This document shows positions 8,893 to 17,202 of a stretch of 64,000 bases of DNA, one piece after another. The stretch lies in the NCBI GenBank assembly GCA_964351395.1, contig CAYGOF010000021.1:22221-86220 (forward strand). Direction: 5' to 3'. The position numbers and the translations under genes were made by a program. The DNA is from Imperialibacter sp964351395. GTDB taxonomy: Bacteria; Bacteroidota; Bacteroidia; Cytophagales; Cyclobacteriaceae. The notes under the pieces were generated by a model. That model made no database searches. It was given only the letters and a program-made list of their open reading frames with translations, and was not told where the DNA came from. Numbering within the stretch: position 1 is the stretch's first letter; the number at the start of each line of letters is the position of its first letter.

Positions 8893-9528
8893 ATGCACCT
8901 CTCAAAAACCGATCTTGCCGGATTAAATAAAGTCAGGCGACTCAATATCATCAATTCTATCTCCGGCATAAAACCCGGCAATTTGATTGGTACCCGGTCA
9001 AATGCCGGACAGGCCAACCTGGCGATCATCAGCTCCGTTGTCCACCTGGGAAGTAACCCGGCCTACCTTGGTTTTATTGTCAGACCAAGTGAGGAAGTGA
9101 GGAGGCATACGCAAGAGAACGTCTTTGAAAATGGGTGGTTTACCATCAACCATGTTCGCAGCTCTTTCATTAAGAATGCACACTATACTTCTGCCAAGTT
9201 CGATCATCATGTCTCAGAATTTGATGCATGTGGCCTAACTGAGGAGGTGTTATATGACTTCTATGCTCCATTTGTGAAAGAAAGCACGCTGAAGATAGGG
9301 TTGAAGCACGTAGAAAGTGTAACCATCCATTCTACAGGCACCACCATGATTGTGGGGCAAATTGAACACCTGATTGTCCCTGACCAGGCGCTCAGCGATG
9401 AGGGATATATCGATCTGGGCATGGCAGATAGCATTGGGATTTCGGGCCTTAACTCCTACTACACACTCAAAAAGGTGGCCGACTTCCCCTATTCGAGAGT
9501 GAGTGAAGTACCCCATTTTGATTCATGA
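8893..9528 (+). CDS. Flavin reductase family protein (FMN-binding split barrel)
   Basis: 211 aa from ATG 8893, chosen over an upstream in-frame TTG because the residues before it look like translated leader. The split-barrel signature is visible: an early strand with LIGTRSNAGQANLAIISSV (residues 31-49), then AYLGFIVRPS and the ENGWFTINH strand. Relatives bind FMN and reduce flavin with NAD(P)H or act as flavin-dependent reductases. Its stop overlaps the start of the DUF2256 gene (ATGA), so translation is probably coupled; with the TIGR03643 gene upstream it forms a three-gene operon. Confidence 0.8.
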   Translation: MHLSKTDLAGLNKVRRLNIINSISGIKPGNLIGTRSNAGQANLAIISSVVHLGSNPAYLGFIVRPSEEVRRHTQENVFENGWFTINHVRSSFIKNAHYTSAKFDHHVSEFDACGLTEEVLYDFYAPFVKESTLKIGLKHVESVTIHSTGTTMIVGQIEHLIVPDQALSDEGYIDLGMADSIGISGLNSYYTLKKVADFPYSRVSEVPHFDS

Positions 9529-9662
9529 AGAAACAGGATCTGCCGACTAAAATTTGCCCTGTGTGCAATAGGCCGTTTACCTGGCGAAAGAAGTGGGAGC
9601 TGAACTGGGAGGAGGTCGTTTATTGTAGTGAAAGGTGTAGAAGAAACAAGCCAAAGGCATAA
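9525..9662 (+). CDS. DUF2256 zinc-finger-like small protein
   Basis: 45 aa, beginning MKKQDLPTKICPVCNRPF and ending NKPKA. It has the complete DUF2256 pattern: CPVC (C11, C14), RPFTWRKKWE, and YCSERCRR (C34, C38), that is four cysteines placed to hold one zinc. ATG 9525 overlaps the flavin reductase stop (ATGA). The family has no established function; it is found near photolyase/cryptochrome and TIGR03643 genes. The match over the whole length makes this a confident small gene. Confidence 0.88.
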   Translation: MKKQDLPTKICPVCNRPFTWRKKWELNWEEVVYCSERCRRNKPKA

Positions 9663-9851
9663 GGGTGGGACTCTTTTTCACATCAGGCCAACATGGGATA
9701 TATGTAACAATGCTTTTTGATTGTGCAATGCTTTGGCGCTCGGAGGTTTACACCTTGGGAACAAAGGAAAACTACGTTTTCATGCTTTAGCTTATAGGTG
9801 AGCATGTTGAACAAGTAGACAAGGTCCTTTATCACTTTAAATCAAGAGCTT

Positions 9852-9956
9852 ATGTCGAAGGATAATGATAAATCAAAGAAAGCACCTGCCAAAAATCTAA
9901 AGGAAAAGAGGGCTGCTAAGGCGGCAAAGAAGAATGGCAAGAGTGAGGGGGAGTAA
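9852..9956 (+). CDS. Very small lysine/alanine-rich protein
   Basis: 34 aa, starting MSKDNDKSKKAPAKNLKEKR and ending AAKKNGKSEGE, extremely basic and with no hydrophobic core. The start ATG has a GAG-containing stretch (CAAGAGCTT) just upstream. Such short Lys/Ala-rich proteins recur in Bacteroidota genomes, but I cannot assign a family name. The composition would suit a nucleic-acid-binding or disordered peptide. It could also be a chance frame; the biased, charge-clustered composition argues for coding. Confidence 0.45.
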   Translation: MSKDNDKSKKAPAKNLKEKRAAKAAKKNGKSEGE

Positions 9957-9999
9957 ACGAACTCCCATGATTTCCCCTTTAATAAAATGGTAAAATGTG

Positions 10000-10130
10000 A
10001 GTTTTCATGGGTGTCTCCTTCATGAGCACAATAAACCAAGCCTCTCAGTTTTCATGTATGTCTCACTCATGAGCGCATTAAACCAAGCCTCTGAGTTTTC
10101 ATGTGTGTCTCACACATGAGTGCAACAATG
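10000..10130. repeat. 47-bp tandem repeat, 2.8 copies, each with a palindromic core
   Basis: Copies begin at 10000, 10047 and 10094 with AGTTTTCATG; the period is exactly 47 both times, and the third copy is cut after about 37 bases. Each copy contains TCATG...TCT...CATGA. In the third copy this is a perfect palindrome, TCATGTGTG-TCT-CACACATGA; in the first two the outer CATGA arms are kept while the inner bases differ. Between cores lies AATAAACCAAGCCTCT or a close variant. Non-coding. Confidence 0.85.
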
Positions 10131-10382
10131 AAAGTCTCACCACAACAAAAGCGGAAGCAACGCCGCTGCCTACTCCATCCTTTTCTCTCCACTTCACACG
10201 AAAGGTGTACTTCTCGTAACTAAATTCTTATAGGATTATCTCTTCCATTCGTGCCCTTCTTTGTTAGTAGTTCATTTTAGTCGATAGATGACGGGTTTCG
10301 GCACGGATTCTACATCGTATTTCAGGACCGCCCACACTAGTTTTGCTGGAAACAAATCAATTCCTCAAAACTTAACTGGGTC

Positions 10383-11849
10383 ATGAGAACTTTCGAAATC
10401 ATTCTTTTGCTGGTTGTATCCATTTTACCTTTTGTAAAGCGACCACTTGTCAGGCATATTCGGGCCAACTACGTTTTACTATTCCTCGGAGCCTTGCTGG
10501 CCATTCACCTGATGGTAGAAGGTTGGCGCTGGCAGATGTTTCCTGCTTACCTGCTCACGTTAATCGTAGCATGGCGGGTGAAAGCTGTTGATGCTACTGA
10601 GTCTCCCCGGGTGTCTTTCGTTAGGATAATCGGATATGTAGGCTTGATAATTTTGCTAATACCTGGGTGGGCACTTCCAAAGCTCCTCCCTGTTTTTTCA
10701 TTGCCCGAACCACGTGGTCCCTACAGCGTAGGCTCAGAGTTGGTGCATGTGCAGACAGATCGCGATGAAGTCATCACTAAAGAAACGACCGATAAACGTG
10801 AGCTGATGTACAAAATTTGGTACCCAAGTGATGCCGACGTGTCGCAAGTGGATGCTGAAAAGTATGTAGATGAAGGAAGCAGGTCCGGCTTTGCCACCAA
10901 ATATGGCCTGCCGGCTTCAGCGCTCAATTATCTTGATCGGGTAAAAACCTACGTATATCCAGGTGTTCAGGTAGCCGATGGGCGCTTCCCTGTGCTGATT
11001 TTTTCTCATGGCTATGGATCAAAGGCGACCGGCTATTATGCATTGCTGACTGAAATCGCCAGTCAGGGATATGTGATCATCAACATGAACCATACCTACG
11101 AAAGCCTGGGCACAACTTTTCCTGATGGGAGGGTGAAATACTTTGATTATAACTTCCAGAACGAAATTTCGGCAGAATCGCAGTCGGTCGTGGAGCCTTT
11201 GATCGAAGCCTTCAAAAGTGGCCTATCGTATGAGGAAAGACATCCCATTGTGAGAGAGGCATCAAAGAATTATTTCATGGGAGACGTAGACGACCGCTGG
11301 GCTGAAGACATGATATATACTTTAGACCTGCTTGAAACGTGGAACAAGGAAGGCTCCTTAAAAGGCAAATTGAACCTGAATGAAATAGGCGTTTTTGGCC
11401 ACTCAGTCGGAGGTGGGGCAGCAGGTGTGGTGGCAACTACCGATAGCCGCATAAAGGCAGCAGCCAATTTGGATGGCATTTCGTGGGGCAACACCATCGA
11501 CAGCACTTTACATATTCCGTTTCTCTATGTTTCCGCCGACTGGCCTGCAGAACATGAAGATGTTAACGCTCATATTTATATCAACAAGAGCACGGACTAC
11601 TTCTACGAAAGCAAGCTGTTGAAATCAGGGCATCCGAACTTCATGGATATACCTTTCATGATTCCTGTGCAGTCGTTGGCAGGTACGGGCGATATTGATC
11701 CCTATATGGGAATGGAAATTGTGACCAGGCTGGTTACTTCATTTTTTGATAGGCACTTGAAAAATGATATGGGTGCTGCTCCCCAAGAACTAGATGAACA
11801 ATATGAGTTGTTAGAGATGACCGTCTATCAAGGGGATTCAATTAAATAG
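10383..11849 (+). CDS. Membrane-anchored alpha/beta hydrolase, PAF-acetylhydrolase-like
   Basis: 488 aa. The first ~105 residues are hydrophobic, with three to four helices, then an exported catalytic domain. The lipase nucleophile sits in G-H-S341-V-G-G. An Asp follows 23 residues later (NLD364G) and a His at H417 (SGHPNF), the same spacing as the Ser273-Asp296-His351 triad of human plasma PAF acetylhydrolase. SHGYGSKATGYYAL supplies the oxyanion region. It probably cleaves short or oxidised acyl esters of phospholipids or similar; the substrate is inference. A -7-like element lies at 10338-10345. Confidence 0.82.
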   Translation: MRTFEIILLLVVSILPFVKRPLVRHIRANYVLLFLGALLAIHLMVEGWRWQMFPAYLLTLIVAWRVKAVDATESPRVSFVRIIGYVGLIILLIPGWALPKLLPVFSLPEPRGPYSVGSELVHVQTDRDEVITKETTDKRELMYKIWYPSDADVSQVDAEKYVDEGSRSGFATKYGLPASALNYLDRVKTYVYPGVQVADGRFPVLIFSHGYGSKATGYYALLTEIASQGYVIINMNHTYESLGTTFPDGRVKYFDYNFQNEISAESQSVVEPLIEAFKSGLSYEERHPIVREASKNYFMGDVDDRWAEDMIYTLDLLETWNKEGSLKGKLNLNEIGVFGHSVGGGAAGVVATTDSRIKAAANLDGISWGNTIDSTLHIPFLYVSADWPAEHEDVNAHIYINKSTDYFYESKLLKSGHPNFMDIPFMIPVQSLAGTGDIDPYMGMEIVTRLVTSFFDRHLKNDMGAAPQELDEQYELLEMTVYQGDSIK

Positions 11850-11863
11850 TTGTTGGTTTTTCT

Positions 11864-11901
11864 GGATGGCTGGTAGTCAATGAGTTGCCAGCTATCCTTT
11901 T
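11864..11901 (+). terminator. Probable intrinsic terminator of the hydrolase gene
   Basis: Arms GGATGGCTGG (11864-11873) and CCAGCTATCC (11888-11897) pair over ten positions with one G-U, then a short T run. It lies 15 bp after the stop of the hydrolase gene, before the convergent gene. Confidence 0.5.
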
Positions 11902-11993
11902 CCGTTCGATCAGCCATTCTTCTTTTTGTCAAAATTGGGCGATTCCATGCTGTACCCCGAAATGCCGCTTTGGCAAGGTCACATTTCAGCTGT

Positions 11994-12389
11994 TCAGGGC
12001 TCCACAGCCATTCTTGCACAAAAAACAACCGATATGGCTGTCAGTGGGGTGAAAATGATGAGCTCCGTCAGGCTGGTGGAAGCAAGGTTGCCGACCGTGT
12101 TGAGAGCGAAAAGTGCAGCAAACGCCCAAAGTAGTACTTTCAAGAGCCTTAGCGGAACCTGCCACTTCAGGTAGCCAGCTTTGATGAGGACGACAGCAAG
12201 GATAAACAAGTTCACCACAATGCTGACCGTCTCAAACCTCAGCATTTGCTCTCGGTTTTCAAGTCGGCCACCCCAGGTGGCTTCATAAGGAATCAATCCT
12301 GTGATGATCATGAAATGGTAAATGAGTACCAATGAAAGCAGCACTATCATACCGCTGGTTGCAAGTTTGAAGTTGATTTTTCTAAGCAT
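11994..12389 (-). CDS. Four-helix membrane protein, unknown
   Basis: 131 aa. Four hydrophobic helices at about residues 10-32, 52-72, 80-100 and 106-127. Between helices 1 and 2 is a conserved-looking loop, GLIPYEATWGGRLENREQM. I do not recognise a named family. The start overlaps the end of the RsmF-like gene by 8 bp, so it is the last gene of a minus-strand operon with 14832 to 12382. Function unknown. Confidence 0.6.
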   Translation of the reverse strand: MLRKINFKLATSGMIVLLSLVLIYHFMIITGLIPYEATWGGRLENREQMLRFETVSIVVNLFILAVVLIKAGYLKWQVPLRLLKVLLWAFAALFALNTVGNLASTSLTELIIFTPLTAISVVFCARMAVEP

Positions 12390-13773
12390 TTTTCTCCAAA
12401 AATGGGTGATTGATATTCTCTGGTAATTCCATCCTTATGCGCCAGTGTAGCGGGTAGTAGTTGTTAAAACGAGTAGCAATCCGTTTGATCCAGCCAAGGG
12501 GCAATTGCTCGTAGCACATCAGGTGCCAGCCGTCTTTTTCGCGCTCTATGGGCCATTCCTCTTTGCGGAGATACTGCAATGCCTGACGGAGCTCAAGCTC
12601 CCAGGTGGGGAAAGTATCTTTTTTGAAAATAGTGGAAAGTGCCAGGGCAGGAGCAGGCACCAGGTTCTTTTTCTTGATTTCTGCTACCAGTACACCAGCT
12701 TGAATAATCCTCAGTTCTCTGATTGCAGCGCCCCAGGAGGTGTTGGCTCCTGTCGGCAGCGCCAGAATGTTTTCGTAGTGCTGAAAGAAATCCCGTTCAT
12801 CTGTCAGCCAGGGAGCCACTTCCGCCTGTTCTTTTTTGCCAGTAGGTGCCAGCGGAAATTTGTCTTTTCTGGGGGGCTGCCACTCTACCCCGTCCAGCTT
12901 TCTTATGGCGCAAACAAAGAAGCCCTCACCTTTGGTCAGGTGGGGCATAAACTGATACCCAAATATATTCCCAGCAGCTTCCACCTCTTTGATGTTCAGC
13001 TGTGCGTCTACTTCGAGCCTGAGCGGTTCCAGCTGCGTTTGCTGCGATAGCCATTGTATGTTTTCCTCGTTTTCGGCCGGGTTGTAGGTGCAGGTACTGT
13101 AGATCAGCACGCCCCCTGGTTTCAGCGCTGGCCAGGCGTCCATCAGGATCCGGCGCTGCCGGTCGGAACAAAGGTGGGCATTGTCGGGCGACCATTCTTT
13201 GATGGCATTGGGGTCTTTTCTGAACAAGCCTTCGCCCGAACAGGGGGCGTCGACGACGATCACATCAAAAAAGCCTTCGAGTCTGTCGAAGTCCCTCGGG
13301 TCGTTGTTGCTCACCACCACATTAGGTGCTCCCCATTTGGTGAGGTTTTCGGCAAGTATCTCCGCCCTGCTTTTGATCACCTCGTTCGATACGAGCATCG
13401 AGTCCTTGTTGATCAAAGAAGCAAGCAGCGTGGATTTCCCCCCCGGCGCAGCGCAGAGGTCAAGTACTCTGAGTGGCTGGCTGAGGTCGACGGTTTGCCT
13501 CACCACCTCTTCCAGGAACATGGAACTGGCCTCCTGCACATAATAGGCCCCTGCATGCATCAAGGGGTCAAGCGTAAACGAAGGCCGTTCATTCAGGTAA
13601 TAGCCGTTTGATGACCAGGGCACTTTTTCTAACGGAATAGCTCCCTGAAACTTCGACGTATTGATGCGAATGGAAGTAGGGGAGGGGCTGGTCAAAGAGT
13701 CGAGAAAGACCTCAGCTTTATTGCCGAGTATCCCCATCATTCGCTCCTGAAAGGATTTGGGAAGTTCCATCAC
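12382..13773 (-). CDS. rsmF: RsmF-like rRNA cytosine-C5 methyltransferase (NOL1/NOP2/Sun family)
   Basis: 463 aa. The SAM-binding motif is LCAAPGGKST (residues 106-115). Two family cysteines are present: the catalytic Cys228 in STCTYNPAENE and Cys178 in DAPCSGEG, which releases the product. The N-terminal ~100 residues match the RsmF/RsmB substrate-recognition region, and the C-terminal ~150 residues, rich in Trp and ending with WHLMCYEQLPLGWIKR, resemble the RsmF C-terminal domain. It methylates C5 of a cytosine in 16S rRNA; the exact position is inferred from E. coli RsmF. Its start overlaps the stop of the pseudouridine synthase gene by 4 bp. Confidence 0.85.
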   Translation of the reverse strand: MMELPKSFQERMMGILGNKAEVFLDSLTSPSPTSIRINTSKFQGAIPLEKVPWSSNGYYLNERPSFTLDPLMHAGAYYVQEASSMFLEEVVRQTVDLSQPLRVLDLCAAPGGKSTLLASLINKDSMLVSNEVIKSRAEILAENLTKWGAPNVVVSNNDPRDFDRLEGFFDVIVVDAPCSGEGLFRKDPNAIKEWSPDNAHLCSDRQRRILMDAWPALKPGGVLIYSTCTYNPAENEENIQWLSQQTQLEPLRLEVDAQLNIKEVEAAGNIFGYQFMPHLTKGEGFFVCAIRKLDGVEWQPPRKDKFPLAPTGKKEQAEVAPWLTDERDFFQHYENILALPTGANTSWGAAIRELRIIQAGVLVAEIKKKNLVPAPALALSTIFKKDTFPTWELELRQALQYLRKEEWPIEREKDGWHLMCYEQLPLGWIKRIATRFNNYYPLHWRIRMELPENINHPFLEKNA

Positions 13774-14369
13774 CCCAAATTTAACTTTCTCATCAATACC
13801 CCCGCCGACACCTGACTGATTTCTCCCGACTTCATCGGAAAAAGACTTAATTCTTCAATCGCCACCCTCACCAACCGCAAGGTTGGGTGCCCCACCGCAG
13901 CCGTCATGCGCCGCACCTGCCGGTTCTTCCCTTCAGTTAACTTTAGCTCCAACCAAGTCGTCTCTGTATATTTTTTATGATTGACTGGCGGGTTCCGTTC
14001 AGCCAGCTGATCAGACGCCTCCACAATTTTCGCTTTTACAGGCAGGCTGCGATGCTCTTTGCCTTTGATCCGAATAGTAGGGCCTTTGGCCAATTCTTCC
14101 AGGGCTTTGTGTTGAACAATTCCTTCCACTTCCACCCAATACGTTCGCTGGTGTTGATGTTTAGGGTGAAGTAGCCTCGCATTGAGCGATTTGTCGTTGG
14201 TAAGGATCAGGAGCCCTTCGCTGTCTGTGTCCAGTCTGCCGACCGGATATACATCTTTAGGCAATTTAAAAATGGTGCCCAGGCCCGGGTTACCACCCTC
14301 GTCGGTGAACTGACTCAGCACACCGTAAGGTTTATGAATGATGAAATACAGAGCGTCTTTACCAGCCAC
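13770..14369 (-). CDS. rluE: Pseudouridine synthase of RsuA/RluE family
   Basis: 199 aa without an S4 domain, which fits RluE and short RluB/E/F-type enzymes. The catalytic Asp is in GRLDTDSEGLLIL (residues ~44-56), and the C-terminal family motif is EGKNRQVRRM. The N-terminal HKPYGVLSQF is the first conserved strand. RluE in E. coli modifies U2457 of 23S rRNA; the target here is inferred. It sits 1 bp after a membrane protein gene and overlaps the RsmF-like gene, making an rRNA-modification operon. Confidence 0.85.
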   Translation of the reverse strand: MAGKDALYFIIHKPYGVLSQFTDEGGNPGLGTIFKLPKDVYPVGRLDTDSEGLLILTNDKSLNARLLHPKHQHQRTYWVEVEGIVQHKALEELAKGPTIRIKGKEHRSLPVKAKIVEASDQLAERNPPVNHKKYTETTWLELKLTEGKNRQVRRMTAAVGHPTLRLVRVAIEELSLFPMKSGEISQVSAGVLMRKLNLG

Positions 14370-14370
14370 T

Positions 14371-14832
14371 TTATTGATTCAATTTTTTCAACTCCTCTAT
14401 TTCTTCCTGACTCAAAGCAAGATCGATTTGAACCCGACGTTCGGTGGGCAAAACAGTAAACAATATGCCTGCGATAAATATTGGTGCTAGGAAATACAGC
14501 GGGTCGTAAGTGATAATGGTGGCCACTACGCCTACCAAACCAATGCTTTCCAGCACGGCTCCTTTAATTACTTTGTAATTGTACCACGACTGCATCCTTT
14601 GCTGCAGCGGGATGGTTGGGTCGGTTTTCAGGAGTTTACCGGTAAATGTCCATCCAGCCAAAGCGGCCATTGTCACCGTTAAGATGGCATATTTTGGCAA
14701 ACCCACGGGAGCTTGTGTGACTCCACCAATAGAAAAGAATACGAAAAAGGAAACCGCCGTGAAAAGGACCAGCGTCGAGATCAACGAAATATAAACAAGT
14801 CGAAGGATGGTCAGGTATTTTTTAAGCGTCAT
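14371..14832 (-). CDS. Four-helix membrane protein, unknown
   Basis: 153 aa. Four hydrophobic helices (about 9-33, 45-64, 92-112 and 113-128), with a short acidic tail (LSQEEIEELKKLNQ). No recognised family. It is the first gene of the minus-strand operon and is separated by 1 bp from the pseudouridine synthase gene. The 164-bp gap upstream is shared with the divergent thioesterase gene. Function unknown. Confidence 0.6.
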   Translation of the reverse strand: MTLKKYLTILRLVYISLISTLVLFTAVSFFVFFSIGGVTQAPVGLPKYAILTVTMAALAGWTFTGKLLKTDPTIPLQQRMQSWYNYKVIKGAVLESIGLVGVVATIITYDPLYFLAPIFIAGILFTVLPTERRVQIDLALSQEEIEELKKLNQ

Positions 14833-14996
14833 TGTTGGTCTTTTGTCTTGCGAACGATTACTCTTTCAAACATACAGAATCAAGATTAGGTTTTGGAGAC
14901 CGAATACCTGCATGACCTTATTAGAGGATAATTGGTTAATTTGGGTGAAAATACATCACGTACTATTCCCAATCGACTCATCTTAAACCAACCGTT

Positions 14997-15554
14997 ATGC
15001 ATCCCAGAACTGTTGCCTACTCTCAGGTCACCATTACCGAGCTCATGATTCCCTCCTATGCCAATTTCGGAGGGAAGATTCATGGGGGCATTCTCTTGTC
15101 GCTCATGGACAAAGTAGCCTACGCCTGTGCAACGAAGCATTCCGGCGCCTATTGCGTCACTGTATCTGTGGATACTGTCGATTTTTTGCAGCCGGTGGAA
15201 GTGGGTGACCTGGTGTCGTTGAAAGCTTCCATCAATTACGTGGGCAATTCTTCGATGGTTGTAGGCATTCACGTAATAGCCGAAAACGTGAAAGAGGGTG
15301 TAGTGAAGCACACCAATAACAGCTACTTCACCATGGTAGCTAAGGACGATAATGACAAGCTCACTACCGTTCCAGCACTCGTTCTGTCAGACAAAGAAGA
15401 GGTGAGGCGATTTGTGGAGGCCATCCACCGAAAGGACCTGAAAAAGGAGGCCGCCGAGAGGATGAATGAAACAAAGAAGGTCTTTCAATTGGAGAATGTG
15501 ATGTCATTGCTTGAAAAGGAAAGGTGTGAACTAGGATTTAAACCTGAACACTAA
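14997..15554 (+). CDS. Acyl-CoA thioesterase, hotdog fold (YciA/ACOT type)
   Basis: 185 aa. The N-terminal strand ITELMIPSYANFGGKIHGG, followed by LLSLMDKVAYACATKH, is the hallmark of the acyl-CoA hydrolase branch (YciA, ACOT7); the central hotdog helix includes the catalytic Asp of MDK. VSVDTVDFLQPVEVGDLV is the second conserved strand. It releases CoA from acyl-CoA in the cytoplasm. The extra ~45 charged residues at the C-terminus have no known motif. Stands alone. Confidence 0.87.
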   Translation: MHPRTVAYSQVTITELMIPSYANFGGKIHGGILLSLMDKVAYACATKHSGAYCVTVSVDTVDFLQPVEVGDLVSLKASINYVGNSSMVVGIHVIAENVKEGVVKHTNNSYFTMVAKDDNDKLTTVPALVLSDKEEVRRFVEAIHRKDLKKEAAERMNETKKVFQLENVMSLLEKERCELGFKPEH

Positions 15555-15724
15555 TCCTCTGCTGAGCTTGGTTAGAGCAAGGGTACGATTTTCGGTTACA
15601 TAAAATGATAGATTGACCCGTAGGTATGAGATGAAAAAAAATCATGTGAAGGTTTTCCACCCAAACAATTTTCTTTGCCTCATTCGGAGTTTTTCATCAG
15701 CTTTCCGAAAACAAATATTGAGAC

Positions 15725-17083
15725 ATGCAGAAAATCCTCACCTTCCTATTTTTTATCGTCATGAGCTGGCAGGTACTGGCCCAGGACATTTCAGTGCCTA
15801 GAATCCTCACGCAGAGAGAGCAGGCTGAAGTCATTGATCGCTGGTTAGAAGAGAGAATCAAATACGTACTACCAGACCTTATGCGTCGGGAAGGCATGGA
15901 TATGTGGCTGATTATCGCCCGTGAGTACAATGAGGATCCGGTGATTCGCACGATGCTGCCTGCTACCTGGCTGGCCGCACGCCGTCGCACTATTCTGGTG
16001 GTTTATGATCCTGGCGAGGGCAAGGAGCTGGAAACTTATGCCATAGCTCGTTACAATGTAGGCACCATGTTTAAGATGGCCTGGAACCCTACCATTCAGC
16101 CCGACCAATTCAAAGCGCTGAGCCGCTTGATTCAAGAGAAGAATCCGAAAAAAATAGGCATCAATAAATCAGAATACTTTGCCCAGGCAGACGGTATCAC
16201 CTCCAACGAATATGACCAGCTGATGAATGTGCTGCCGAAAAACTTCCAGCAAAAAGTTGTATCAGCAGAAAAGCTTGCCATCGCCTGGTTAGAAACACGT
16301 ACCGAAAGTGAAATGATCGTTTACCAGCAAATTGTTAGGATTGCTCACCAGATCATTCAAGAAGGCTTTTCTGATAAAGTGATTCAGCCAGGTATAACCT
16401 CTACCGACGATGTGGTATGGTGGATGCGTGAGCGCATCAAAGAGTTGAAGCTGGATACCTGGTTCCATCCCTCGGTATCCATCCAACGTCAGGACCCGGA
16501 GTCATTCGAGCATCTGCGAAGCTTTTCAGAACGTCCAGGTGAGCAGGTGATCCTGCCAGGTGACCTGATTCATTGTGATTTTGGCATCACCTATTTACGC
16601 CTCAACACAGATACCCAGCAGCATGCTTATATCCTGAAGGCAGGCGAAACCGAACCTCCTAAATTTTTGCAGGAAGCTTTCGCCCAGGGCAATAAGGTGC
16701 AGGACGCTTTGACTAGCAACTTCGTACTGGGGAAAACAGGCAATGAAATTTTAAAGGCCGCATTAGACCAGGCGAAAGCAGCCGGACTCAAGCCTACTAT
16801 CTACACACATCCAATTGGCTTCTACGGCCATGCCAGCGGCCCTACTATTGGTATGTGGGACATGCAAGACGGTGCGCCTGTGAATGGAGACTATCCATTG
16901 TATTATAAAACGGCCTATTCGATTGAGCTGAGTGCATCAGTTTTTATTGCTGAATGGAACAAGGAAATTCGTATCATGTTGGAAGAGGATGGCTATTATG
17001 ATGAAACTGGTTTCCGGTACATCGATGGCCGCCAAAAGGAGCTCATGATTGTTCCAAGGCCTATGTTTCCTAATGGGAAGTAA
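15725..17083 (+). CDS. Exported M24 family metallopeptidase (Xaa-Pro aminopeptidase-like)
   Basis: 452 aa with a signal peptide ending QVLAQ (residue 20). The C-terminal pita-bread domain has metal-ligand candidates in canonical order and spacing: D285 (HCDFG), D296 eleven residues on, H369 (YGHASGPTIG) and E401 (SIELSAS). The last Glu expected near the C-terminus is ambiguous (GRQKEL rather than the usual G-x-E-x-L-T). Residues ~25-240 form the creatinase-like N-terminal domain. Likely a periplasmic dipeptidase or aminopeptidase releasing residues before proline, though activity depends on the last ligand. Confidence 0.8.
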   Translation: MQKILTFLFFIVMSWQVLAQDISVPRILTQREQAEVIDRWLEERIKYVLPDLMRREGMDMWLIIAREYNEDPVIRTMLPATWLAARRRTILVVYDPGEGKELETYAIARYNVGTMFKMAWNPTIQPDQFKALSRLIQEKNPKKIGINKSEYFAQADGITSNEYDQLMNVLPKNFQQKVVSAEKLAIAWLETRTESEMIVYQQIVRIAHQIIQEGFSDKVIQPGITSTDDVVWWMRERIKELKLDTWFHPSVSIQRQDPESFEHLRSFSERPGEQVILPGDLIHCDFGITYLRLNTDTQQHAYILKAGETEPPKFLQEAFAQGNKVQDALTSNFVLGKTGNEILKAALDQAKAAGLKPTIYTHPIGFYGHASGPTIGMWDMQDGAPVNGDYPLYYKTAYSIELSASVFIAEWNKEIRIMLEEDGYYDETGFRYIDGRQKELMIVPRPMFPNGK

Positions 17084-17114
17084 ATAGGGACTTTTTTTTT
17101 ATTAGCAAGGTATC

Positions 17115-17180
17115 AAAGAAGTAGCAAGGTTGCATTTGAGGTTAGCTCCCAGATTTTGCATTTTGCTACTTCTTTCGTTT
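17115..17180 (+). terminator. Perfect 13-bp inverted repeat between two genes, terminator-like
   Basis: AAAGAAGTAGCAA (17115-17127) and TTGCTACTTCTTT (17163-17175) are perfect complements separated by 35 bases, followed by CGTTTTT. It may terminate the M24 peptidase transcript, although the loop is long and the stem A+T-rich. Confidence 0.45.
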
Positions 17181-17202
17181 TTAACACAGCACCCTTACAC
17201 TC

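Larger units (their letters stand above)
9663..10382. other. 720-bp mostly non-coding region
   Basis: Holds one very short lysine-rich frame (9852-9956) and a 47-bp tandem repeat (10000-10130), annotated separately. A TAGTTTTG element at 10338-10345 fits the Bacteroidota -7 consensus and would start a transcript about 30 bases before the gene at 10383, but no TTTG lies at the expected upstream spacing. Nothing else recognisable. Confidence 0.5.

Noticed and set aside
10000..10130. CRISPR array
   Set aside because: The repeats are directly adjacent with no unique spacers and only 2.8 copies; this is a simple tandem repeat.
12505..13611. Plus-strand frames (for example 12505-13050, 13054-13611) in the rsmF region
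   Set aside because: Antisense to a well-supported methyltransferase gene with intact motifs; no domain in the plus frames.
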